A DNA stretch of 64,000 bases from Tumebacillus_A lipolyticus (GCF_042682745.1 NZ_JBHUIO010000009.1:124001-188000), one strand, 5' to 3'; positions 24,098-32,571 are shown, counted from the first letter of the stretch. A program made the numbers and translations. The notes: generated from the letters alone by a model not told the origin.

Positions 24098-26287
24098 CTA
24101 TCCGCCTAAATAGTCTTGGAACTCGTCGAGCTCCTGCTTGAGCAGCAGTTTGCCCGTCTTGCCAAGTTCGTGCTTGATCGCCCGAATGATCTGCATCATT
24201 CCAACCGGACTTCCAGCTTCGACCGCCAAAAAGGCGGCCGACATCACGATATTTTTAATATTGCCGCCAGCAAATTGGAATTTGTCGGCGAGATATCTGA
24301 AATCGAGATCGTCTGCCAGCGGCGTCTCCTGCGGAAACATGCCTCGCCAGATCAGCTCCCGATAGTCAGCATCAGGAAATGGAAACTTGATCACATAATT
24401 GATCCGTCGCATAAACGCTTCATCCATGTTCTGCTGAAAGTTGGAAGCGAGAATCGTGATGCCCTCATACTCTTCCATCTTCTGCAGCAGATAGGCGGTC
24501 TCGACGTTCGCATATTTATCATGGGAATCTTTCACTTCGGATCGCTTGCCAAACAGGGCGTCCGCCTCATCGAAAAACAGGATCGCGCTGGAAAGCTGCG
24601 CTTCCGAAAAGATCTCCTGCAAGTTCTTTTCGGTCTCTCCGATATATTTGGAGATCACCTGCGACAGATCGATCTTATAGATTTCCAGATTGAGCTCTTT
24701 GGCGATCACTTCGGCCGACATCGTCTTCCCCGTGCCGGGAGGGCCGGCGAACAGCATCGACAAACCTTTCCCGTAGGACAGCTTGCGGTCAAAGCCCCAC
24801 TCGCCAAAGACGACCGATCGATATTTCATCTGATTGCACGCGTTTCTCAAGTTGTCCTTTTGCTCGTTTGGCAGGATCAGCTGATCGAACGTATAGCGCG
24901 GGGTGATGCGCACCGCCTTCTTTTCCAGATTGTGTTGCACCTGGGCGTAGCAAGCTCGGTGCAGTGCGGTGAGATCGATCGGCGCCGCCACATCCGTCTG
25001 CCAGTGCGCATTGCTCTTCGCTGCTGCCATCGCATGCTCGATCTGGCCGATCGTAAAGCGGAACTTGCCCGCCACCGCCCACCAGTCGAGATCTTCGGCC
25101 ACCTGATAAGCGTTGCTCAGCCGCTCCCAGACCTGTCTGCGCACAAGATCGTGCGGAACTTGCAGGGCGATTTCGATAAAGATGCGATTTTGGCGCAGCT
25201 CCGGTGCTTTCCACGGTCGCTCCGAAAGCAAAAAGGAGATCCCACGAAAGCGCTCTAGCGCCTCCCGAAGCCAGAAGATGTGCTTGCGAACAGCGGAGTC
25301 CTCCCCTTCCAGCAACAGGTGGACACCCGAAAAGCCGAGCGCTGCACGCTGAATCTTCGCTTCTCGCACGGCGCGCAACAGCACGTCTGGCAGCGATCGC
25401 CCTTCCTGCAACACTTGGCGCAGGTTGACCAGCAACCACCGTTTTCGCAGGTGCTGACACAGATGGCGAACTTGCAGCTTTTTGCCCGAGCCAGGGTTGC
25501 CGGTGATCAGGAAAAGCTGCTGCTGCTCCGCCAAGCTCGTGTCGACAAATCGCCGCAACTGCTCCTGCACCTCCGACTCCCAGACCAGCGGCTGTAACTC
25601 CACTTCTGGTTCGAAGCGCTCCACACAGCTCCCCAGCTCATCGTCACGATCTCCAAGATGGAGCAAAAAGCGACTGATGCGAGGGTCGAGGCGCATCTTT
25701 TTGGCCAACAGTGTCGAAGGAGAGCCTTCCTCTTCTGCGAGAAAAAAGTAGGTGGATAGCGTTCCGCTCGGTGAGAGGCGTTCGATGAGTTGCATCATCT
25801 CATGCGGGGTGGAGGTCAACAGCTTGAGCGCAAGGTCGACCGTCGGGCTCTTGCAGGTCACATCGTCCTGCAGATAGGCGTAAAGCTTTTCATACTTGCG
25901 ATGCACCTCGACAGCGAGGCAGATCAGCAAGCACTGCTGATCGATCGGAGTCAGTTCAAACAGGTCTGCCAAATAGGAGAATGGTAAAAAGACACCATCT
26001 GCCATACTTTGTTCGACACGGGATGCGATCTGGCGCTCCAGACTGTACAGCGCGATCAGCGCGTCATCATCCCGCTCCTCATCTTGATATGTAAAAACAG
26101 GCTCCTCAAGCAACCGATACACTTCCTGTTCGGACACGACGAGCCCTTTAAATGGGTCCATCAGATCTTCTGCAGGTGCAGCGGCCGCCTGTTGCTGATC
26201 CAACAGCTGACCGATCTTTAGATCCAGCCATTGCAACAGATCGGCAAGGTGCTCAAGTCCGTTTTCATATCCCCTCTCGTGTGCCAT
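24098..26287 (-). CDS. AAA+ ATPase of the injection system (Afp15-like)
   Basis: This 729-aa protein has two ATPase modules. The C-terminal one is complete: Walker A GPPGTGKT near residue 514, Walker B ILFFDEADALFGKR, sensor ILASNFQQNMDEAFMRRINY. The N-terminal module has a degenerate P-loop GNPGSGKK near residue 264. Residues 1-230 are helical. This double-AAA layout is typical of the Afp15/Pvc15 ATPase, which is needed for particle assembly. It is the first gene of the minus-strand operon, with GGGGG 4 bases before the ATG, and is followed by DUF4255 after 10 bases. Confidence 0.93.
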   Translation of the reverse strand: MAHERGYENGLEHLADLLQWLDLKIGQLLDQQQAAAAPAEDLMDPFKGLVVSEQEVYRLLEEPVFTYQDEERDDDALIALYSLERQIASRVEQSMADGVFLPFSYLADLFELTPIDQQCLLICLAVEVHRKYEKLYAYLQDDVTCKSPTVDLALKLLTSTPHEMMQLIERLSPSGTLSTYFFLAEEEGSPSTLLAKKMRLDPRISRFLLHLGDRDDELGSCVERFEPEVELQPLVWESEVQEQLRRFVDTSLAEQQQLFLITGNPGSGKKLQVRHLCQHLRKRWLLVNLRQVLQEGRSLPDVLLRAVREAKIQRAALGFSGVHLLLEGEDSAVRKHIFWLREALERFRGISFLLSERPWKAPELRQNRIFIEIALQVPHDLVRRQVWERLSNAYQVAEDLDWWAVAGKFRFTIGQIEHAMAAAKSNAHWQTDVAAPIDLTALHRACYAQVQHNLEKKAVRITPRYTFDQLILPNEQKDNLRNACNQMKYRSVVFGEWGFDRKLSYGKGLSMLFAGPPGTGKTMSAEVIAKELNLEIYKIDLSQVISKYIGETEKNLQEIFSEAQLSSAILFFDEADALFGKRSEVKDSHDKYANVETAYLLQKMEEYEGITILASNFQQNMDEAFMRRINYVIKFPFPDADYRELIWRGMFPQETPLADDLDFRYLADKFQFAGGNIKNIVMSAAFLAVEAGSPVGMMQIIRAIKHELGKTGKLLLKQELDEFQDYLGG

Positions 26288-26470
26288 TGTGCCCCCTTTT
26301 TAATGACAAAAAGCGACATAAATCTATTTCATCCTTATTTTATACCATTTCAAAATGTATATCTACCTAATTATGTGATGGTAAAAGAAAAAACTTTACA
26401 GAGCTATTAATCTGTTGCTTTCTTTTAGTAAATGGTTGAACGACTCAGATCCTTACAATGTCACCAGATG
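26288..26470 (-). promoter_or_regulatory. AT-rich upstream region of the eCIS operon, weak promoter candidate
   Basis: The region is far more AT-rich than the flanks and must contain the operon promoter if the operon starts with the ATPase. On the minus strand TTTACC, 18 bases, then TATACA (around 26355-26385) is a weak sigma-A match, and a TATAAA lies nearer the gene. No clear match to a sporulation sigma factor was found by eye. Confidence 0.35.
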
Positions 26471-26504
26471 AAAAACGCTTGGAGAACAGGTTGTCCTCCA
26501 AGCG
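26471..26504 (-). terminator. Rho-independent terminator of the DUF1992 gene
   Basis: On the minus strand CGCTTGGAG, an 11-base loop, CTCCAAGCG and TTTTT form a classic terminator just after the stop at 26517. Confidence 0.85.
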
Positions 26505-26516
26505 TCGATCACACCA

Positions 26517-26957
26517 TTAAAGCCATCTCTCGTACTGCCTGCGAATCAGGTCGGGAAACAGTCTGGTCTTCTGCATGATAAACGGGCACATCAGGTTATA
26601 CTTTTTGATCTTTTCATTGATCGGCAGAACTGCCGTTTCTAGGTCGATCGTCTTGCCACTGTCGATTTGGTCAAGAAGCTGTTTGATCTCGTCGCGAATT
26701 TTGTGTTGAAGTTCCAACCACGGTGGCAGGACTTTGGCGTTCTTTAAGATCGAATTCATCACGCCGTTCTCCCCTTGGTTCGTCTGCTCGATCACCAACG
26801 GCTTGCCTTTGTATTTGTTGTTGTCCAGACCGCCATTTTTCTGAAAATCGTCGAACGCCTCGTCGAGCCAACTGCTATATTGCATTTCCGAATAACGAGA
26901 TTCCTCAGAATGTTCACGCACTTCAGCTGGTACAAATTTCGCTCCGTCTTTTGACAT
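26517..26957 (-). CDS. DUF1992 (DnaJC28-like) family protein
   Basis: This 146-aa protein contains the DUF1992 core: WLDEAFDDFQKNGGLDNNKY, then KGKPL, and VMNSILKNAKVLPPWLELQH followed by KIRDEI. In other proteins this domain accompanies J-domains; its own function is unknown. It is a single-gene transcript with its own terminator. The ATG has GGAGGAAGGG upstream. It directly precedes the eCIS operon in the same orientation, but the terminator separates them. Confidence 0.75.
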   Translation of the reverse strand: MSKDGAKFVPAEVREHSEESRYSEMQYSSWLDEAFDDFQKNGGLDNNKYKGKPLVIEQTNQGENGVMNSILKNAKVLPPWLELQHKIRDEIKQLLDQIDSGKTIDLETAVLPINEKIKKYNLMCPFIMQKTRLFPDLIRRQYERWL

Positions 26958-27056
26958 CTTCCCTTCCTCCTCTACGACCTGTCTCTACACCTCCAGTATA
27001 TGTTAATTCCCGTTTGGAGTAGGGGCTTAACCGCGATCAAATTTGACACTTTCGCG

Positions 27057-27836
27057 TCATTTTTTCAGCAGCACCATCCACTCTTCGATTTCCAGCGATT
27101 TGACGCGCCCGCCTTCCGCCACCACACGAAACTGATCTTGCCAAGCTGCATCCCCCGCCAAGATAAACGCTTCCGTCTCCCGCATCTGCTCGTCTGTACA
27201 GGACATCCGCTCCATCCAAGGCAGGAAAGAAAACGACTTGCGCCGCACTCGACTGCGCACCTCGACAAAACCTGCCTGCTGGAACAGCGCCTGCCATTCC
27301 TCGATGCTCAAGCAGCGCACATGGCTTGGGTCGCGCAGTTTTTCAATCCGATTCCGCCAGGCGCTAAGCTTTGCATCTGTTGGCACGACATTGTCGATCA
27401 TCAAAAGCTGGCCGCCTGGCACAAGCACTCTGGCTGCCTCTTCGACGAACGCCTGCGGATTGGGGAAGTGATGCGGTGCGATCCGGCAGGTGACCAGATC
27501 GAACGCGCCTTCCAAAAAGGGCAGCCGTTCCGCATCTCCGCGCACGAACAGCACATTCTCACACCCGGCTGCTCGCAGATGCGCAGAAGCAGCTCGGAGC
27601 ATCTCCGCGGTCAAATCGGTTGCCACCACCTGTTGCACATGCGGGGATAGCGCTTTGCTCACATGTCCGCCACCTGTCGCGATGTCGAGTGCTCTGTCGC
27701 TCGCCTTTGGTTGAAGCCATTGAATCAACAGCTCCAGATCGTCCCCTTTTGCGTGTGATTCGCTCGCCACATAGTTGGCCGCATTCTTCCCAAATTGGCT
27801 TTGCACAGCCGCCTTTGCCTCATCTTCATGTTTCAT
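27057..27836 (-). CDS. Class I SAM-dependent methyltransferase (UbiE-like)
   Basis: This 259-aa protein has the methyltransferase type 11 pattern: motif I ALDIATGGGHVSKAL (about residue 50), an acidic residue after strand 2 (VVATDLTAEML), motif II RGDAERLPFLEGAFDLVTCR and VPGGQLLMIDNVVP. The C-terminal region (residues 190-259) includes FVEVRSRVRRKSF. The substrate cannot be told from sequence; the family includes quinone, sterol and small-molecule methyltransferases. It is monocistronic as far as can be seen. Confidence 0.85.
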   Translation of the reverse strand: MKHEDEAKAAVQSQFGKNAANYVASESHAKGDDLELLIQWLQPKASDRALDIATGGGHVSKALSPHVQQVVATDLTAEMLRAASAHLRAAGCENVLFVRGDAERLPFLEGAFDLVTCRIAPHHFPNPQAFVEEAARVLVPGGQLLMIDNVVPTDAKLSAWRNRIEKLRDPSHVRCLSIEEWQALFQQAGFVEVRSRVRRKSFSFLPWMERMSCTDEQMRETEAFILAGDAAWQDQFRVVAEGGRVKSLEIEEWMVLLKK

Positions 27837-27961
27837 CGCTCACACACCTCCTGTCCCTATTCTATCGCCGAACTGCTACCAGCAGATATTCTATTTTGAT
27901 AAGTATTAATCGAAAATATCGATAACTAATCACGAAAAAGCTTCCTCTTGCGGAGCAGAAC

Positions 27962-28012
27962 AGGAAATCGCGGCAGAGTCGTCTTTTTCAAGGCGACACG
28001 GCCGCGATTTGC
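27962..28012 (-). terminator. Hairpin after the metallophosphoesterase gene
   Basis: Inverted arms AAATCGCGG and CCGCGATTT enclose an inner GTCG/CGAC pair. The T-run on the minus strand is poor, so termination efficiency is uncertain. Confidence 0.4.
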
Positions 28013-28018
28013 TTGTCC

Positions 28019-28846
28019 TCATAGTTCGATCAAAGTTGCTGCGCTTCGAATCTCCGTTGCAAAATCGTCTGTCACCCACTCCTTCACATATCCGAGCGGA
28101 TTGCAGACGATCTGCTTGCCGTTTCGCTCTTCTACACCGTGTCGCCAATGCTTGTGCCCAAAGATCACATATTCGATGTTCTCATATTGATCGAGCTGTT
28201 CGCCAAGCTTTGTCGACCCCATAAAAGGTCTGATCATGTTCCACACTTTGCCCATCGGATGTTCAGGTCGCTGTGAGAGCGGTGCATAGTCGACATAGGG
28301 AATAAAATGGTTTGCAAACACGATTCGCTTCCCTCGCAACTGTTCGAACTGCTTGCGCAGCTTGTCCAGCATCCTGTCGGTCAACTCTTCATCCTCCATG
28401 CCCCATCGCGCCATGACGCTGTCCTTCCAAATCATGCTCTTGTCCTTGACGATCTCCGCCCGCGTCTTCTGCGTCAGACCGAACGAATAGTCGTACCAGC
28501 CCATATCGCCAACCAGCACCCACTCATCTGTCAACGCCAGCGGCTTGTCGATCAGCGAGGATGGATGCGCTCGCAACCGCTCGTACTGCTGCCACGAATC
28601 GCCATCCTTGCTCGCCGCCCAGATCGAATGATTTCCCGGCACATAGGACAGCGGAACGCCAGATCGCTCTTGGATCTCCTCAATATATCGAATGCATCGC
28701 TCCGCCCCTCCTGCCATATCCCCCGCCACAATCACTCGATCTGGAGCGATTCGCTTGATGCAATCGGCGATCTCTCCTGTCAAATCCCTTTTTAGCTCAG
28801 CGCTGTTATAGTCCACATGCAAGTCAGAAAACGATAGGATCTTCAA
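28019..28846 (-). CDS. Calcineurin-like metallophosphoesterase
   Basis: This 275-aa protein has metallophosphoesterase motifs in order: SDLHVDY (D-x-H), GDMAG (GD), GNHSIW (GNH) and FGHKHWRHG (GHxH). These bind two metal ions and act on phosphoester bonds; the substrate is unknown. A TTG start at 28846 is chosen because GGGAGG lies 7 bases upstream and the protein then begins directly with strand 1 (KILSFSDLH). An in-frame ATG 33 bases upstream has no such site. Confidence 0.82.
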   Translation of the reverse strand: MKILSFSDLHVDYNSAELKRDLTGEIADCIKRIAPDRVIVAGDMAGGAERCIRYIEEIQERSGVPLSYVPGNHSIWAASKDGDSWQQYERLRAHPSSLIDKPLALTDEWVLVGDMGWYDYSFGLTQKTRAEIVKDKSMIWKDSVMARWGMEDEELTDRMLDKLRKQFEQLRGKRIVFANHFIPYVDYAPLSQRPEHPMGKVWNMIRPFMGSTKLGEQLDQYENIEYVIFGHKHWRHGVEERNGKQIVCNPLGYVKEWVTDDFATEIRSAATLIEL

Positions 28847-29110
28847 ATCGGTGCCTCCCAGACGTTCAAATATATTCATTCATTATATATTGCATTTTCC
28901 GTCAATTCCACTCAGCTTAAGTCCGTAGGGGAACAAGGCATTTTTCAACCTGCTCGTATCCTTTGTTTTCTTACTTTATCTGCGAGTGTGTTAGAAATCG
29001 TTTGGGCGGCAAAATTTCTGCCAGTCTCGGGGGACAGAGCGAGCGCTGCGGCAAGATGTCGGCGATACTTCTCATATCAATCGGCAAGCTTTTGGAGAGA
29101 TTTGGGCAGC
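28847..29110. other. Intergenic region with no supported gene
   Basis: This region lies upstream of the metallophosphoesterase gene. It contains AT-rich sequence near 28865-28900 that may hold its promoter and a pair of similar short segments (GCCGCCCAAA near 29010, GCTGCCCAAA near 29105). Short ORFs here have no ribosome binding site. Confidence 0.5.
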
Positions 29111-29144
29111 AAAAAGACCTCGATCATGAGAACGAGGTCTTTTT
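29111..29144. terminator. Terminator closing the peptide/HEMSH cluster
   Basis: A perfect 12-bp stem AAAAAGACCTCG / CGAGGTCTTTTT with a 10-base loop lies 24 bases after the stop of the 52-aa ORF on the minus strand; T-runs are present in both directions. Confidence 0.88.
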
Positions 29145-29167
29145 GCATCCTATTAATCTATATTCAT

Positions 29168-29326
29168 CTACGAATAGTAGAAATCACGAAAACGCCCCAC
29201 CGTTTCGAGCGGCCAGGCGTCGATCCAGCTCTTCTGTAGCTCTGCATTTTGAAGATGTTCGCCGATTTCGATTGTGCCGAGAAAGAGAGCCAGTCTCGCG
29301 GGGAGACCGACTCTCTTTCTGTTCAC
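29168..29326 (-). CDS. Small ORF (52 aa) after the HEMSH gene
   Basis: This ORF begins at GTG 29326, four bases after the TAG of the HEMSH gene, and ends just before the cluster terminator, so it fits as the third cistron. The protein is MNRKRVGLPARLALFLGTIE in its first 20 residues and ends with an aromatic tail, WPLETVGRFRDFYY then S. No clear independent ribosome binding site is seen, so translation would be coupled. The frame is open further upstream (to 29368) without a good start. The family is not recognised; it could be a second peptide substrate, a partner of the HEMSH protein, or chance. Confidence 0.45.
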   Translation of the reverse strand: MNRKRVGLPARLALFLGTIEIGEHLQNAELQKSWIDAWPLETVGRFRDFYYS

Positions 29327-29330
29327 ATCG

Positions 29331-30794
29331 CTATCTCGGCTCAAGCAGATAAGAAAATGGTTGCTCAAAAATGGCTACCACCCGCTCCCGTATCATCATG
29401 TCTCCCACCGCTTCGTCAGACAGACAGTGCTTGACGTCCCGCAACATGTTCTCATACAGTGCAGGCTCCATCCAGCGGTTGTTGTTCAACACATCAGCAA
29501 TCTCTTCTGCGATCTCCAACAGCTCGGTCTGCGCAGAGCAGTTCTGACTTGGCAAGCCCTGCTGCAAAAAACCACGAGTCTCTGCGATTCGAAAAAGCAG
29601 CTCTCGAAAACGCCACCTTCGTTTGTTCTGTTCACGAAGCTCCCGGTTTGGCTCCGGTAGCTTTTCACAGGAAAAGAGCTGCGACGATGTCGACCAACTG
29701 TCCGAGTGAAGCGACTCTTCCAGCTTTGCCAAAGCGAACGTCTCAACGGGCAACAATTCAGCAACTTCGCGAAACGCGGGCAGGCGATTGCGCTCACACG
29801 CTTCTTTCCCCCAGCCGGCGTGTCCGTGCTGATTGTTGATCAGATCTGCATAGTGCGGGGCGATCAATTCCACCTCCCGATCTGACAGCTGATGGGCGGA
29901 CAGAATCGCCTGTTTGATCCGATTCTCTGGGATCAAGAAGTCGTCTTCCCCAAATTGAATGTTGCGCTTCAGATACAGGGCGAGCGATTGCGGAGTCACT
30001 CCCTCCACATCACCGCGAAACACGCTCATCCGAAAGTCGGCCGCCTCCTGAAACACCGCTACCGTTCCGAAACCGTCATCGATCAGGTTCAAGTCCTCCT
30101 GCACCGCCATCAATTCCCCGAGCACCACATTTTCTAAACAGGTGATCGCAGCCTCCATATTCACAAATGCACTGCGGTCTTCATCTGGCGTTCCAATCAC
30201 TCTCGCATACAGGTCGGAAAAGAGCAGCACGTGTGACATCTCGTGGAAATAATGGACGAACGGAAAGCGAATCACTTCACCCGCTTGGTGCCACCTGCCC
30301 ATCTGATAGATGCGTCCATGTTCGGGGCGGAAGATCGTCGGTCGATCTGCCTTTAGGTCGATGACCAACTCCAAGCCAGCATTGTAACTGTGTACCCAAA
30401 CGGCGCGATAGGTCGGAGAAAGCAGCAGTGCCAGCGAGTGATTGGTCACTTGCACCGGAATGTTGAAAAACTCTCCATTCACTTCAGGATGCAATGTCAA
30501 GTAAGTCATGCCGACAGACAGCGCTTGATACAGCTCAAACTCCCCTTCTTTAGCAGCATCGAGGCAATAGCGCTGCAGTGCTTCTAAAGTCTCGATCAAC
30601 AAGTCCATCTCGCAAGGGTAATCGGACAAGAACCTTGCAAAACCCGCTTCAAACTCGTCCGGTTCCACATTCAAGAACACGTTAAGACCGTCTACCCACA
30701 AGTCTGAGCCGGGTCGCGACTCCAACCAGCCTTCCGATTCCACCGTGAGCGCGAGCAACTCCTCGTATCGCTTTCGCATCAGTGTATGATCCAC
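29331..30794 (-). CDS. HExxH-motif protein next to a precursor-like peptide
   Basis: This 487-aa protein has a zinc-type HEMSH motif (about residues 183-187) in VHYFHEMSHVLLF, followed by a helical segment FVNMEAAITCLENVVLGELM with possible acidic third ligands. No signal peptide or membrane segment is seen. The layout recalls the HExxH peptide-modification proteins reported near RiPP precursors, but metallopeptidase activity is an alternative. GTG 30794 is preferred: AAAGGGTG lies about 9 bases upstream, and an earlier in-frame GTG would sit against that site. It is downstream of a 32-aa peptide gene and an attenuator hairpin, and is followed at once by a 52-aa ORF and a terminator. Confidence 0.7.
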   Translation of the reverse strand: MDHTLMRKRYEELLALTVESEGWLESRPGSDLWVDGLNVFLNVEPDEFEAGFARFLSDYPCEMDLLIETLEALQRYCLDAAKEGEFELYQALSVGMTYLTLHPEVNGEFFNIPVQVTNHSLALLLSPTYRAVWVHSYNAGLELVIDLKADRPTIFRPEHGRIYQMGRWHQAGEVIRFPFVHYFHEMSHVLLFSDLYARVIGTPDEDRSAFVNMEAAITCLENVVLGELMAVQEDLNLIDDGFGTVAVFQEAADFRMSVFRGDVEGVTPQSLALYLKRNIQFGEDDFLIPENRIKQAILSAHQLSDREVELIAPHYADLINNQHGHAGWGKEACERNRLPAFREVAELLPVETFALAKLEESLHSDSWSTSSQLFSCEKLPEPNRELREQNKRRWRFRELLFRIAETRGFLQQGLPSQNCSAQTELLEIAEEIADVLNNNRWMEPALYENMLRDVKHCLSDEAVGDMMIRERVVAIFEQPFSYLLEPR

Positions 30795-30825
30795 TTTTGT
30801 GCTCACCCTTTCTCGTAAATATGAC

Positions 30826-30850
30826 AAAGGCACCCGTGATGGGTGCCTTT
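30826..30850 (-). terminator. Attenuator hairpin between peptide and HEMSH gene
   Basis: A perfect 10-bp stem AAAGGCACCC / GGGTGCCTTT with a 5-base loop lies 17 bases after the peptide stop. On the minus strand it is followed by a weak T-rich stretch, fitting partial termination that would give more peptide than enzyme. Confidence 0.75.
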
Positions 30851-30866
30851 CGATCTTGGCACTAAC

Positions 30867-30965
30867 TTAGCAGTTACCGCTGTCACGAATGAATGGGTGA
30901 ATCTTCCCTTTCATATCCACCACTTTTGCATTCTTGGACAGGTTTACCTTTTTGATCGTTTTCAT
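30867..30965 (-). CDS. 32-aa peptide, precursor-like
   Basis: The peptide begins MKTIKKVNLSKNAKVVDMKG and ends KIHPFIRDSGNC. It has a Lys-rich N-terminal part that could be a leader and a C-terminal part ending in its only Cys. GGAGGTG lies 8 bases before the ATG, an excellent ribosome binding site, and a near-consensus sigma-A promoter lies 63 bases upstream, so the gene is very likely expressed. The hairpin after its stop and the HEMSH protein behind it give the order usual for a modified peptide cluster. There is no signal peptide. No family match is recognised. Confidence 0.72.
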   Translation of the reverse strand: MKTIKKVNLSKNAKVVDMKGKIHPFIRDSGNC

Positions 30966-31027
30966 TTGTTGGCACCTCCGAATGTTTGTAGTAGATGTAG
31001 TGAGAAAAATCCCCACGACATAATTTT

Positions 31028-31056
31028 ATAATATTATAATAATTTTACTTTGTCAA
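31028..31056 (-). promoter_or_regulatory. Sigma-A promoter of the peptide cluster
   Basis: On the minus strand consensus TTGACA (31051-31056), 17 bases, then TATTAT (31028-31033) lies in very AT-rich DNA. It points at the 32-aa peptide gene. Confidence 0.75.
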
Positions 31057-31200
31057 ATATAATAGAAGGTGATCATTTCCACCTGTTCGATAGTTTTCCA
31101 TCAAAAAATCGGTTTGTTCCTCCTGACAAGCCGCGCCACACATCGACATTTTAGCGCTCTCACAGCAGGTGCTAAACTTCAGTCCGATAAACGGCTTCAA
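31045..31200 (-). CDS. Possible 51-aa Cys-rich small ORF
   Basis: From TTG 31198-31200 this frame reads a Cys-rich peptide (CCESAKMSMCGAACQEEQ in its middle) ending LLLYLTK; its last codons form the -35 of the next promoter. Five Cys residues and a plausible charged tail are suggestive. No convincing ribosome binding site is seen at the TTG; internal ATGs have at best GAGAG. It may be a second peptide of the cluster or chance. Confidence 0.25.
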   Translation of the reverse strand: MKPFIGLKFSTCCESAKMSMCGAACQEEQTDFLMENYRTGGNDHLLLYLTK

Positions 31201-31282
31201 TTGTTACTCATCTGTTTACAAAAATGTTACTCTATCGTATAATTAAATTGTTGCTTCGGCAACCCATTTTATCTCACAAGAG

Positions 31283-31323
31283 GAAGAGGAGCTTTCCCAG
31301 CAGATGCTGGTGGGCTCCTCTTC
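31283..31323. other. Strong hairpin in intergenic DNA
   Basis: Ten-bp arms GAAGAGGAGC / GCTCCTCTTC enclose an inner CCAGCA/TGCTGG stem. There is no long T-run, so it may be a weak terminator, a leader structure, or a processing site upstream of the small Cys ORF. Confidence 0.5.
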
Positions 31324-31383
31324 TTCATGGTCAATATTTCTTGCATCGCTCGATAACATGCCGCATGTGAGCAAGAAAACAGC

Positions 31384-31431
31384 AGAGCGACCCGATCTGG
31401 TCAGCGTTCGCCCTCCCGATCAGGTCGCTCT
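31384..31431. terminator. Terminator of the HD-GYP gene
   Basis: Arms AGAGCGACCCGATC and GATCAGGTCGCTCT (one mismatch) lie directly after the stop at 31435. T-runs flank both ends (TTTTC on plus, TGTTTTC on minus). Confidence 0.75.
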
Positions 31432-31434
31432 TTT

Positions 31435-32571
31435 TCAATCGAAGCGATCCGTATATTTCTCACGCACGTCCAAAATCTCATCGAGTCTTTCGAGAAAGAG
31501 GTCGACGAGCTGTGGATCAAAATGCTCGCCGCGCTCCTGCTGGAACAGTTGAACAATCTGTTCGATCTCCCACGCCTTTTTATAAGGGCGATCGCTGGCG
31601 AGCGCATCGAACACGTCTGCGATCGCCGTGATGCGACCGTAGAGATGGATCTGCTCACCTCGCAAACCGTGCGGATATCCCGTTCCGTTCCATTTTTCAT
31701 GATGTTCGACCGCGATGATCGCAGCCGCTTTCAAGATCCGCCGCTTCGAGTTGTTCAGCAGGTTGTAGCCGATGATCGTGTGCGTTTTCATCTGTTCATA
31801 TTCTTCGGCGGTCAGCTTGCCCGGCTTGTTCAAAATCGAGTCGGGGATCGCCACCTTGCCGATATCGTGCATCGGGGATGCCGTTTTGATCAGCTCGGCC
31901 TCTTCGTCAGTCAGTCCGTAGCGACGAGCGAGCAGATAGGAATACTCGGCCACTCGCTTGACATGATTCCCCGTCTCCTTCGACCTCGTCTCCCCCACTT
32001 CACCCATGACGAAGATGATTTCCTTTTGCGTTTCTTCGATCTCGTGAGCGAGCCAGGCAGACTCCAGCGATTTGCCAGAATAGTACGCGGCGAGCGTCAA
32101 GTGTTCCAGATCTTTTTGCGTAAACTTTCCTGCGGCCGTCATCTTGTTGATCGCCTGATACGCTCCGATCACGTTGCCCTCGTTGTCCCGAATCGGGATC
32201 ACCAACAGCGACCGCGTGCGGTAACCTGTCTGCAGATCGACCTCCTGATTGAACCGCGCGTCCTGATAGGCGTCATCGATGATGATCGGCTGGCCGGTCC
32301 GAATCGTGTGTCCGACGATCCCCGAGTCGATCGGAATGCAGATCGGGCTCACATCGTGCGCCACCGATGTCCGCAGTTCCTTTCGCTCTTCGTCCAAGAG
32401 CCACAGGGTGCAGCGATCGGCAAGGATCATCTCACGCCCCATGTCGGCCATCAGCATCAAGATATGGTCAAGACGCTTTTCTGCCGTAATCTTCGCGATG
32501 TAGTCGAAGATGATCTTCAGCATCGTTTCGGAATTTAATTCTTCCCGCACCTTTGGAAGTAGCTCTTGCAC
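31435..32571 (-). CDS. GAF/HD-GYP phosphodiesterase-like signalling protein
   Basis: This 378-aa protein has an N-terminal GAF domain (about residues 15-170; DRCTLWLLDEERKEL, PIIIDDAYQDARFNQ, TRSLLVIPIRD). After it comes an HD-GYP domain: HDIGKVAIPDSILNKPGKL near residue 232, then THTIIGYNLL and HHEKWNGTGYPHGL, then RITAIADVFDALASDRPYK. The HD, metal-binding His residues and the GTGYP loop are all present, so c-di-GMP hydrolysis is likely. The GAF domain probably senses a small ligand. The start is GTG with AAGGTG 9 bases upstream. Confidence 0.88.
   Translation of the reverse strand: MQELLPKVREELNSETMLKIIFDYIAKITAEKRLDHILMLMADMGREMILADRCTLWLLDEERKELRTSVAHDVSPICIPIDSGIVGHTIRTGQPIIIDDAYQDARFNQEVDLQTGYRTRSLLVIPIRDNEGNVIGAYQAINKMTAAGKFTQKDLEHLTLAAYYSGKSLESAWLAHEIEETQKEIIFVMGEVGETRSKETGNHVKRVAEYSYLLARRYGLTDEEAELIKTASPMHDIGKVAIPDSILNKPGKLTAEEYEQMKTHTIIGYNLLNNSKRRILKAAAIIAVEHHEKWNGTGYPHGLRGEQIHLYGRITAIADVFDALASDRPYKKAWEIEQIVQLFQQERGEHFDPQLVDLFLERLDEILDVREKYTDRFD

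Noticed and set aside
1..26287. Prophage or type VI secretion cluster
   Set aside because: No capsid, portal, terminase, integrase or lysis genes and no TssJLM membrane genes are present. DUF4255, DUF4157, the LysM adaptor and the Afp15-like ATPase point to an eCIS.
28963..29352. 129-codon plus-strand frame with short similar segments
   Set aside because: It crosses the strong terminator at 29111-29144 and the end of the HEMSH gene in antisense; no ribosome binding site.
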